NCBI GenBank assembly: GCA_934546725.1 | Contig: CAKTED010000090.1 | Coordinates: 1 to 6,583 of the forward strand | Origin: an uncultured Oscillospiraceae bacterium | GTDB lineage: Bacteria > Bacillota > Clostridia > Oscillospirales > Oscillospiraceae | DNA length: 6,583 bases | Direction: 5' to 3' | Shown here: positions 1 through 6,169 of the stretch, piece after piece | How positions within the stretch are numbered: position 1 is the first letter of the stretch | Layout: every line of letters starts with the position of its first letter | Program-made: the position numbers and the translations under genes | Notes under the pieces: generated by a model | Databases searched by the model: none | The model's input: only the letters and a program-made list of their open reading frames with translations | Told to the model about the DNA's origin: nothing

Positions 1-349
1 CCCACAGCGTAAGCTCATAAAGCCGAGATTTATCTATCCACTCAAGCTCGCCCTCGTCGCAGGAGGTAAGCGTCCCTTCAAAGCCCGTCGCGGTAAAAAG
101 ATGCATATACTCCGTGCCCCATTCGTCGGAGACAAAGGTAACTATACCGCGATATTCAAACTCCGTAAGCTCAAGTCCCGTTTCCTCGCGCGTCTCTCTG
201 AGCACGCAGTCCTCCGGACTCTCCCCCGCTTCAAACTTTCCGCCTATGCCTATCCACTTATCGTGGTTAAGGTCGTTTTCCTTTATGGTCCTGTGAAGCA
301 TGAGGTATTTTCCGTCTCTTTCGATATAGCAAAGCGATGTATTCTTCAT
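1..349 (-). CDS. NUDIX hydrolase, MutT-like (probable 8-oxo-dGTP diphosphatase), C-terminus cut off by window edge
   Basis: NUDIX enzymes hydrolyse nucleoside diphosphates linked to another group; the MutT branch cleans oxidised dGTP from the nucleotide pool. The 116 visible residues begin MKNTSLCYIERDGKYLMLHR and contain a full NUDIX box at residues 37-59: G37, E43, R51, E52, E55, E56, G58, matching G-x5-E-x7-RE-x2-EE-x-G. The position after RE, usually Leu, Ile or Val, is Thr53, a mild deviation. WIGIGGKFEAGES and the N-terminal strand resemble the clostridial proteins labelled 8-oxo-dGTP diphosphatase, but substrate cannot be read from sequence. The ATG at 349 is supported by an AGGAGG site 7 nt upstream. 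The family is usually about 150 residues, so roughly 30-50 residues are missing. The gene follows secDF but lies behind a terminator, so it may be expressed separately or by readthrough. Family assignment is firm; the substrate is an inference. Confidence 0.9.
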   Translation of the reverse strand, partial: MKNTSLCYIERDGKYLMLHRTIKENDLNHDKWIGIGGKFEAGESPEDCVLRETREETGLELTEFEYRGIVTFVSDEWGTEYMHLFTATGFEGTLTSCDEGELEWIDKSRLYELTLW

Positions 350-356
350 CGATGTG

Positions 357-362
357 CCTCCT
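357..362 (-). promoter_or_regulatory. Ribosome binding site of the NUDIX gene, abutting a terminator
   Basis: A consensus AGGAGG on the minus strand sits 7 nt before the ATG at 349 and decides that start. It lies only 6 nt beyond the last T of the terminator (369), so no promoter fits between the hairpin and this site. Confidence 0.85.
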
Positions 363-368
363 GCCTGC

Positions 369-404
369 AAAAAGCGCTGCGGACTTTTTCTCCGCAGCGC
401 TTTT
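369..404 (-). terminator. Rho-independent terminator after secDF
   Basis: A perfect 14-bp stem (370-383 with 391-404) encloses a 7-nt loop (384-390). The inner 10 bp are GC-rich (GCGCTGCGGA paired with TCCGCAGCGC), and the outer four pairs are A-T. On the minus strand the stem runs into TTTTT ending at 369. It begins 8 nt after the secDF stop codon, the expected place for an operon terminator. On the plus strand the same hairpin is followed by six T residues at 409-414, so it could also stop transcription coming from the left. Confidence 0.9.
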
Positions 405-412
405 GATATTTT

Positions 413-2638
413 TTATCTTACCTTGCCCTTTTTGCCCTTCAGCTTGCACCACAGAGGACCTGCGATGAAAGCGGAGGAATAGCCGCCGGAGATAACGCCG
501 ACCATGATCGGGATCGCAAAGTTTCTGATGGAGGAGACGCCGAGGATAACGAGCAGTATGATCGGCATGAGCGTGGTTATCGTGGTACCAACGCTTCTGC
601 GCATCGTCTGCGTGATGCTTCTGTCAACAACGCGCTCAAAGTTCTCCTGTCCGCCGCTCTTCTTATAATTCTCTCTGATGCGGTCAAAGACAACTATCGT
701 GGCGTTAATGGAGTAACCGATAATGGTGAGCGCGGCGGCAATGAAGTTCATGTTCATGGATATCTGGAAGATAACGTAAACGCTGAGCATGACCATCAGG
801 TCGTGGAGCAGACAGATTATCGCGGCAATGCCGGAGCGCAGCTCAAAGCGGATGGTGATATAAATGAGTATGAGCAGCGCCGCCAGCGCGGAGGCGATGA
901 ATGCGGCTCTCGTAATATCCTTACCGACCGAGGCGGAAACATAGTCGCTGGAGATAAGTGTTACATTATCCTCGCCATACTTTTCACTTACAGCCTGGAA
1001 AGCAGCATCGCGCTCTTCGCTGTCGATCTCGGTCATCTTTATCGTTACGACCGTGCCGCCGTTGCCGGACTTTGTAACGGAAGAGGGCGTTACGCCCGTA
1101 ACGTCCGCGACGATGGCGGAAATATCGTCGGAAATATCCTTCGTTACCTCCGTTCCGATATCATACTCCATCGTAACGCCGCCGACAAAGTCGAGGTCAA
1201 GATTGAACAGGCTCTTGCCAAACGGAAGGAGAATAATGCTCACAAGGCCGGTGATGCAAAGCACTATCGATACGATACCGGTCACTTTGAAATCCTTCAC
1301 CGCGTGAATAAGCTTCGGTTCCTTCGCCTTCTCTTCCTCCGAGGGCAGCCTTACGCCGTAAAGCGAGAGCTTATTGGCGCGCAGCGCAACGAGGCATTTG
1401 AGCAGAAGTCTCGGAACGATGAGCATGCAGATCATGGAGAGAATAACGCCTATGAGCAGCGTTTTCGCAAAGCCGAGGATGGTGCCCGTGCCCTGCCAGA
1501 GCAGTACGACGGCCGCTATGACCGTAGTGATATTTGAGTCTACTATTGCGGCAAAGGCCCGCTTGAAGCCAAGGTCGACTGCCGAGCGGAGAGTTTTGCC
1601 CGCTATAAGCTCCTCGCGTATGCGCTCATAGATAACTACGTTCGCGTCAACCGCCATGCCTATCGTGAGTATGATACCCGCAATGCCGGGCAGCGTGAGG
1701 TTTATGCCCACGGCCGTCATTACGAAGAGGAACATTGCGATATAGAGCAGCAGCGCAAAGTCGGCGATAAGACCGGGCAGTCTGTAAACAACTATCATGT
1801 AGAGCATGACGAGCAGAACGCCTATGATACCGGCGATAATGGCCGTCTCAAGCGAGCGCTCGCCAAGCGAGGCGCCAACGGCCTGGAGCTTGGATTCATG
1901 CAGCTCAAAGGGCAGTCGGCCCGCGCTGATTATGGAAGCGAGATACTGAGCATAGTCAGACGAGGCGCTGGAGCCGAGGGTGATTATGGGCGTTGCCGTA
2001 TCAAGGCCCGTGTCGGCATACTCGGAGCTGACCATGGGCGTACTGATGGCCTCGTTATCCATAACGATGGCAACATAGCGAAGGGATTCGTCGCTCTTCG
2101 CGGCGGCGTTTTTCGTGCCCTCCTTAAACATCTGCCGGCCCTCGTCCGTAAGGTTGAGCTGGACATAGTACTGGGACACTCCCGTGCTGTCCACCGGACC
2201 GTACGCTGCGGTGGCGGAGGATATCTGCTTACCGTCAAGAATCACGTTTCCGTCGCTGTCACGAAACTCGATGACGGCGGTGGTACCAAGCATCTGGACC
2301 GCTTCCTCGGGGTCCTCAACATTGGGGATCTCGAGCACGATGCGGTTGGAGCCGTAAAGATAAACGTTTGCCTCGGTGTACCCCAGCGTATTGAGACGCT
2401 GGCGAAGCATTGTCTGCGCCGTTTCCATGCCGTCAGCAAGCTCGGCATCCGTCATTCCCTCGGGAATATCGGCTTCATATGTAATCTCGGAGCCGCCGAC
2501 AAGGTCAAGGCCAAGGGTTATACCCTCCTTAAGCGGCGGGATCTCAAAGCTCCCGATCGCAATGCCGAAAAACGCAGAAAAAAGGAAAAGGGCGATGACG
2601 ATAATTATCGCCCCGATGGTGATTATACTTCTTTTCAT
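413..2638 (-). CDS. secDF: Fused protein-export membrane protein SecDF
   Basis: SecDF works with SecYEG and SecA in the membrane and uses the proton gradient to pull exported proteins outward. The 741 residues hold both halves. SecD part: TM1 (about 5-29), the LGLDLVGGS motif (42-50), an outer P1 domain to about 260, then TM2-TM6 (about 264-413) including GMAVDANVVIYERIREE. SecF part: TM7 (about 452-472), DLDFVGG (481-487), an outer P4 domain to about 572, then TM8-TM12 (about 577-728) with GYSINATIVVFDRIREN (641-657). D331 and R681 appear to match the proton-path residues D340 and R671 of Thermus SecDF; the residue matching D637 is Ala646, noted as a finding. The length is typical of single-chain Firmicutes SecDF. 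A stop codon in frame at 2647-2645 forces the ATG at 2638. The gene lies 29 bp after the coiled-coil gene and ends just before a strong terminator. No yajC or tgt is adjacent. Confidence 0.97.
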   Translation of the reverse strand: MKRSIITIGAIIIVIALFLFSAFFGIAIGSFEIPPLKEGITLGLDLVGGSEITYEADIPEGMTDAELADGMETAQTMLRQRLNTLGYTEANVYLYGSNRIVLEIPNVEDPEEAVQMLGTTAVIEFRDSDGNVILDGKQISSATAAYGPVDSTGVSQYYVQLNLTDEGRQMFKEGTKNAAAKSDESLRYVAIVMDNEAISTPMVSSEYADTGLDTATPIITLGSSASSDYAQYLASIISAGRLPFELHESKLQAVGASLGERSLETAIIAGIIGVLLVMLYMIVVYRLPGLIADFALLLYIAMFLFVMTAVGINLTLPGIAGIILTIGMAVDANVVIYERIREELIAGKTLRSAVDLGFKRAFAAIVDSNITTVIAAVVLLWQGTGTILGFAKTLLIGVILSMICMLIVPRLLLKCLVALRANKLSLYGVRLPSEEEKAKEPKLIHAVKDFKVTGIVSIVLCITGLVSIILLPFGKSLFNLDLDFVGGVTMEYDIGTEVTKDISDDISAIVADVTGVTPSSVTKSGNGGTVVTIKMTEIDSEERDAAFQAVSEKYGEDNVTLISSDYVSASVGKDITRAAFIASALAALLILIYITIRFELRSGIAAIICLLHDLMVMLSVYVIFQISMNMNFIAAALTIIGYSINATIVVFDRIRENYKKSGGQENFERVVDRSITQTMRRSVGTTITTLMPIILLVILGVSSIRNFAIPIMVGVISGGYSSAFIAGPLWCKLKGKKGKVR

Positions 2639-2650
2639 ATGCTGCTAAAG

Positions 2651-2655
2651 CCTCC
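2651..2655 (-). promoter_or_regulatory. Ribosome binding site of secDF, unusually far from the start
   Basis: GGAGG on the minus strand is 12 nt from the ATG at 2638; 5-9 nt is usual. An in-frame TAG at 2647-2645 lies between the two, so no earlier start can use this site. The long spacing is therefore probably real and may lower initiation. Confidence 0.6.
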
Positions 2656-2667
2656 GCTTAATGTTGA

Positions 2668-3156
2668 TTATTCTTCCGCAGCTGTGCCCGCGGCATCCGC
2701 GCTTGCGGCGCTGCGGAACCTGACGCGGGACTGACGCACCTCTTCAAGCGCCTCGGAAATTGCGCTTTCCGTTCTGCGCATGGCGTCGTCCGCATATTCG
2801 TTTGCGGCCTTTTTCAGCGCGAGGCTGCGCTTTTCGGCAGCGTTAATGATCTCGTTGCTGCGCATTTTGGCGGCCTTTACTATGGTCTGCTCATCGACCA
2901 TACGTCTCGCGTGCTCCTCCGCCGCCTTACGCATGCTGTCCGCTTCCTTCTTCGCATTTGCGATAAACTCGCTGCGCGCGCTTACAAGGCGCTGAGCCTC
3001 TGCAAGCTCCGTAGGAAATTGCGCCCTGATCTCGTCAAGAAGGTCAAGAGCCTTGTTTCTCTCTATAACGCATTTCTCCGCGCCAAGAGGCAGGCCCCAC
3101 GCATCCGAGACCATGTTATAGAGCTCATCCAGAAGTTCCGTTATCCCATTTGCCAT
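2668..3156 (-). CDS. Coiled-coil protein of unknown function encoded beside coaD
   Basis: I recognise no enzyme domain. The 162 residues start MANGITELLDELYNMVSDAW, followed by a short segment ending near FPTELAEAQRLV (48-58). A long Ala/Glu/Lys/Arg-rich helix then runs from about 47 to 145, with heptad-like spacing and pieces such as IANAKKEADSMRKAAEEHA and AANEYADDAMRRTESAISEA. The tail (149-162) is Ser/Ala-rich and ends in EE. There is no signal peptide and no membrane segment, so it is probably cytoplasmic. I recall similar clostridial proteins next to coaD that are automatically named 'ATPase', ATP synthase subunit B-like or DivIVA-like; no nucleotide-binding motif is visible, so those names should not be trusted. 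The ATG at 3156 has GGAGA 6 nt upstream. Its position before secDF suggests co-expression but does not prove shared function. Confidence 0.85.
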   Translation of the reverse strand: MANGITELLDELYNMVSDAWGLPLGAEKCVIERNKALDLLDEIRAQFPTELAEAQRLVSARSEFIANAKKEADSMRKAAEEHARRMVDEQTIVKAAKMRSNEIINAAEKRSLALKKAANEYADDAMRRTESAISEALEEVRQSRVRFRSAASADAAGTAAEE

Positions 3157-3315
3157 TTTATATCTCCAATCTGCCGCTATTTGCCGCCGCAGGACTGCCT
3201 TTTTGCAGATAAGGTCTCCCCGCGGCGCGGAATGTCACCTGCCTGCACTGGCGGCTGCCGCCGTTTAATGGCCGCGGCATGCCGGTTTCCTGATTTTTAT
3301 TGCGCTGCAAGCGCC
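3157..3315. other. 159-bp GC-rich intergenic gap between coaD and the coiled-coil gene
   Basis: This is the longest non-coding stretch in an otherwise compact cluster. It holds several short palindromes: GGCGGCTGCCGCC at 3250-3262, GCCGCGGC at 3271-3278 overlapping CGGCATGCCG at 3275-3284, and a 5-bp hairpin GCGCT-GCA-AGCGC at 3302-3314 just after the coaD stop. None is followed by a convincing T run on the minus strand, so I do not call a terminator. I see no good -35/-10 pair. A 40-codon minus-strand ORF (3280-3158) with AGGA 7 nt upstream is possible and is discussed as a finding. Confidence 0.5.
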
Positions 3316-3798
3316 TTACCTCCCGGTCACGCGCTCCTCTATCGCAGATATCAGCTCCCTCGGCGCAAACTCCGTCAGATCCGCGCCGAATGCCGCCATT
3401 TCCTTGACGGCGCTTGAGCTGAGATACATGTACTTTTCGCTGGCGGCCAGAAAGAAGGTCTCCAGCTCGGGATTGATCTTTTTGTTGATTATCGCCATCT
3501 GGCATTCCTTTTCGTAATCAGAAAGAGCGCGAAGGCCTCTCACGACTACGGCGGCATCGCGTTTTTTTGCATACTCTGCCACAAGGCCGTCCCAGGAGTC
3601 CACCTCCACGTTGCCGAAGCGCTTTACAACGAGTCTGATCTGCTCCAGGCGCTCCTCGGTCGTAAAAAGCGGCTTTTTCGCGGAATTTACCATGACACAT
3701 ACGATGAGCCTGTCAAAAACCTTTGACGCTCTTTTTATAAGGTTGAGGTGGCCGAGCGTGACAGGGTCGAAGCTGCCCGGATATATTGCGGTTTTCAT
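3316..3798 (-). CDS. coaD: Phosphopantetheine adenylyltransferase
   Basis: CoaD transfers AMP from ATP to 4'-phosphopantetheine, giving dephospho-CoA and pyrophosphate, the penultimate step of coenzyme A synthesis in the cytoplasm. The 160 residues match the family length. The N-terminal nucleotidyltransferase motif YPGSFDPVTLGH (6-17) carries the T/HxGH-type signature ending in His17. K42, the VVRGLRALSDYEKECQMA segment (85-102, with R87 and R90), and YLSSSAVKEMA (125-135) cover the ATP and phosphopantetheine sites. No key residue seems missing. The ATG at 3798 is preceded by AGGA 8 nt upstream, and the gene starts 14 bp after the rsmD stop. The rsmD-coaD pair is a widespread order in Firmicutes, which supports both calls. 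Confidence 0.98.
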   Translation of the reverse strand: MKTAIYPGSFDPVTLGHLNLIKRASKVFDRLIVCVMVNSAKKPLFTTEERLEQIRLVVKRFGNVEVDSWDGLVAEYAKKRDAAVVVRGLRALSDYEKECQMAIINKKINPELETFFLAASEKYMYLSSSAVKEMAAFGADLTEFAPRELISAIEERVTGR

Positions 3799-3812
3799 GT
3801 GACCATTCCTTT

Positions 3813-4349
3813 TTACAGGCGGGTGTACACAGAGATCTTCACCTTGCCGTATCTATATGTTTTAAGGCGCTTATATGGCTCTTCGAGCTCCGGAAGCTCC
3901 TTTTCGGCCGGACACTCGCATACTATTATACCACCTGTATTCAATTTGTCAAACTCAACTATTCTTTTGAGGGCGTTTTCCAGCAAATTTGTTTTATATG
4001 GCGGATCGAGGAAAACAAGGTCAAACCGCTCCCTGCCCGAAAGATAGCTGAGCGAATCGCCCTGGACGACCTTTCCGCCCTCAAGACCGGTTTTCTCAAG
4101 ATTTTCTCTCACAAGCTTTATCGCCGCCTTGCTCTGATCCACGAACACGGCGCCTGCCGCTCCCCTGCTCAGCGCCTCGATGCCCAACTGCCCAGTGCCC
4201 GCAAAAAGGTCGAGTACGCGCCTGCCCTCGATGTCAAACTGAATAATATTGAACACCGCTTCCTTTACGACATCCGTCGTAGGACGTATATCCATCCCAA
4301 CCGGCTCGGACAGCTTTCTGCCTCTCGCCGTTCCGGTAATAACTCTCAT
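3813..4349 (-). CDS. rsmD: 16S rRNA (guanine(966)-N(2))-methyltransferase RsmD
   Basis: RsmD uses S-adenosylmethionine to methylate N2 of G966 (E. coli numbering) of 16S rRNA during small-subunit assembly. The 178 residues show the family order: an N-terminal MRVITGTARGRKL (1-13), RPTTDVVKEAVFNII (22-36), the SAM-binding loop VLDLFAGTGQLGIEAL (45-60), the acidic end of the second strand at VFVDQS (68-73), and the catalytic DPPY (115-118) of an amino-methyltransferase. The length is close to the usual 180-190. The start codon overlaps the uvrC stop as ATGA (4349-4346), with a GGAGGG site inside the end of uvrC 8 nt upstream, pointing to translational coupling. coaD follows 14 bp later. Confidence 0.97.
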   Translation of the reverse strand: MRVITGTARGRKLSEPVGMDIRPTTDVVKEAVFNIIQFDIEGRRVLDLFAGTGQLGIEALSRGAAGAVFVDQSKAAIKLVRENLEKTGLEGGKVVQGDSLSYLSGRERFDLVFLDPPYKTNLLENALKRIVEFDKLNTGGIIVCECPAEKELPELEEPYKRLKTYRYGKVKISVYTRL

Positions 4350-6169
4350 TCGCCTTTCCCTCCATGAAAATATTCACATATCGCTCTTGCCGTGCTCCTC
4401 GGCACCACCTGAGCAAGCGCCTCCTCGTCGGCGCTCTCTATCGCCCTTATGCTTTTGAACGCTTTCAGAAGCTCGTTTCTGCGCTTTTCGCCCACGCCGG
4501 GTATTTTGTCAAGACTTGAGCCATAGCTGTTTTTCATATGCAGCTTACGGTGATACTCTATGGCAAAGCGGTGAGTTTCCTCCTGGATCCTTCCGATCAG
4601 AGAAAAAACAGACGTATTGCCGGAGATGCCTATCTCCCTCCCGTCCGGCGCGGTGAGCGCGCGGGTACGGTGGCGGTCGTCCTTGACCATGCCGAATATC
4701 GGCACGCTTATCCCCATGGCACTGACGGTCTTCACCGCCATATCGGCATGCACGCTGCCGCCGTCCACCAGCAGCAGGTCCGGCAGCTTCGAGAACTTTT
4801 CGTCGCCCTCAAGGTAATGCGTAAAGCGCCTTGTAAGCACCTCCTGCATGCTGTGATAATCGTCCTGCCCACCAAGCGTTTTGATCTTAAAGCGCCGGTA
4901 ATCGCGTCTGAGCGGCTTTGCGTTTTCAAAAACCGTCATGGAGCCGACAATATCGGAGCCTGCGGTATTTGAAATATCATAGGCCTCTATCCGCATTGGC
5001 AGACTCGGCAGCTCCATGGCGTTTTTCAACCATTCAAGAGTTTTTGCCGTGCGCTCCTCGCGATTCGTTATGCGCTCGCACTCTTCAAGGCCATTTATAT
5101 TGGCCGTTTCCACCATTTTTTTCTTTTCGCCGCGCTGCGGTACGCTTATATTGACCCTTTTGCCGAAATTATCTGAGAGAAACAGCGCCAGCTCCTCCAT
5201 ATCCGGCAGCTCAAGCGGAAGGTAAAGCTCCTTCGGACAAACGCCGCGAATGGCGTAATACTGCCGGACAAGCTGCGAAAGCACCTCGTCATCCTCCTCC
5301 ATCGGCAGCTCGAGGATCTCATAGTCCTTATCCAGCAGCCTGCCCTGAATGAAGTGCAGAACAACAAAGCAGCTTTTCGCCGTTCCGCGCGCAAAGCCGG
5401 CAACGTCAGTATCCGCGTTGGCCGCATTCTGAACGAGCTGCTTTTTCACCAGCCCGGATACGGCGCGCATTCTGTCTCGCAGCTCGGCCGCTATTTCAAA
5501 CCTGAGTTCCCCGGCCGCCTTTTCCATCTGGCTCTCCAGCTCTGCGCAAAGCTCGCCGGTGCGGCCTTCAAAAATCAGTATCGCCTCATCGATCGCAGCG
5601 CGATATGCCTTCTCATCCGGTTCACCGCGGCAGTACCCCGCGCAAAGTCCCATATGATAGTTGAGACACGGTCTCCCCTTCCCGACCTCCGCCGGGAAGC
5701 GCCTTGAGCACGTCGGCAGCTTAAGCGCCTTGCACACGGCGTCAAGCGCCTCGTAAAGCGTTCCGCGTCCGCCAAAGGGGCCGAGATATTTCGCCCCGTC
5801 GCGGCCGGTTCTGCCGACGACCGTAAATCTCGGGTAGCTTTGAGACAGCTCCACCCGCAGGAACGGATAGCCCTTATCGTCCTTGAGAAGTATGTTATAC
5901 TTCGGCTTATGATGCTTTATGAGCTGGTTTTCAGTAACCAGCGCTTCAAACTCCGAGTTGACAACTATAACATCAAAGTGATCTATATGCGAAACCATCG
6001 CGGCTGTCTTGACGTTATGCCCGCTCTCGCGAAAATAGCTGCTCACGCGGTTGCGCAGCACCTTGGCCTTGCCAACATATATAACCGTGCCGCTCTTATC
6101 CATCATTATATATACTCCCGGCCGCAGCGGAAGTGAATGCGCCTTATCGCGCAGCTCTTCAAAGGTCAC
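4346..6169 (-). CDS. uvrC: UvrABC excinuclease subunit C
   Basis: UvrC makes both incisions around DNA damage after UvrA and UvrB mark the lesion. The 607 residues have every domain in order. The GIY-YIG nuclease (about 14-95) shows GVY at 18-20, YVGKA at 31-35, R39 and E80, for the 3' cut. Four cysteines C154, C168, C176 and C180 match the iron-sulphur ligands described for E. coli UvrC. The UVR UvrB-binding helix spans about 204-238. The RNase H-like nuclease for the 5' cut has D398 in YDISN, D437 in GGQDDYHSM, D469 in LLLVDGG, and H533. A helix-hairpin-helix DNA-binding tail (about 551-602) includes KIPGVGEKRRNELL. The start is GTG at 6169, overlapping the upstream stop as GTGA; only a weak GGGG lies 11 nt upstream, so translation probably depends on coupling. 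The length is normal and no catalytic residue is missing. Confidence 0.98.
   Translation of the reverse strand: MTFEELRDKAHSLPLRPGVYIMMDKSGTVIYVGKAKVLRNRVSSYFRESGHNVKTAAMVSHIDHFDVIVVNSEFEALVTENQLIKHHKPKYNILLKDDKGYPFLRVELSQSYPRFTVVGRTGRDGAKYLGPFGGRGTLYEALDAVCKALKLPTCSRRFPAEVGKGRPCLNYHMGLCAGYCRGEPDEKAYRAAIDEAILIFEGRTGELCAELESQMEKAAGELRFEIAAELRDRMRAVSGLVKKQLVQNAANADTDVAGFARGTAKSCFVVLHFIQGRLLDKDYEILELPMEEDDEVLSQLVRQYYAIRGVCPKELYLPLELPDMEELALFLSDNFGKRVNISVPQRGEKKKMVETANINGLEECERITNREERTAKTLEWLKNAMELPSLPMRIEAYDISNTAGSDIVGSMTVFENAKPLRRDYRRFKIKTLGGQDDYHSMQEVLTRRFTHYLEGDEKFSKLPDLLLVDGGSVHADMAVKTVSAMGISVPIFGMVKDDRHRTRALTAPDGREIGISGNTSVFSLIGRIQEETHRFAIEYHRKLHMKNSYGSSLDKIPGVGEKRRNELLKAFKSIRAIESADEEALAQVVPRSTARAICEYFHGGKGE
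4358..4363 (-). promoter_or_regulatory. Ribosome binding site of rsmD inside the uvrC coding end
   Basis: GGAGGG on the minus strand lies 8 nt before the rsmD ATG at 4349 and within the last codons of uvrC. It fixes the rsmD start and supports re-initiation at the ATGA overlap. Confidence 0.8.

Noticed and set aside
360..369. The 10-mer CCTGCCTGCA occurs both before the NUDIX gene and at 3238-3247 in the coaD-downstream gap
   Set aside because: Dozens of shared 10-mers are expected by chance in a window this long, and the flanking sequences do not match.
803..1537. Long plus-strand ORF (244 codons) opposite secDF
   Set aside because: It is antisense to a firmly identified secDF, its product is Arg/Asp/Gly-rich with no recognisable motif, and no ribosome-binding site or domain supports it. 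It is a codon-bias shadow.
1898..2734. Plus-strand ORF of 278 codons running past the secDF start
   Set aside because: It lies opposite the SecD half, the 29-bp gap and the 3' end of the coiled-coil gene. The product has no recognisable fold or motif, and GC-rich third positions in secDF explain the open frame.
3302..3314. Hairpin after the coaD stop as a terminator
   Set aside because: The stem is only 5 bp and is followed on the minus strand by AATAAAAAT rather than a T run.
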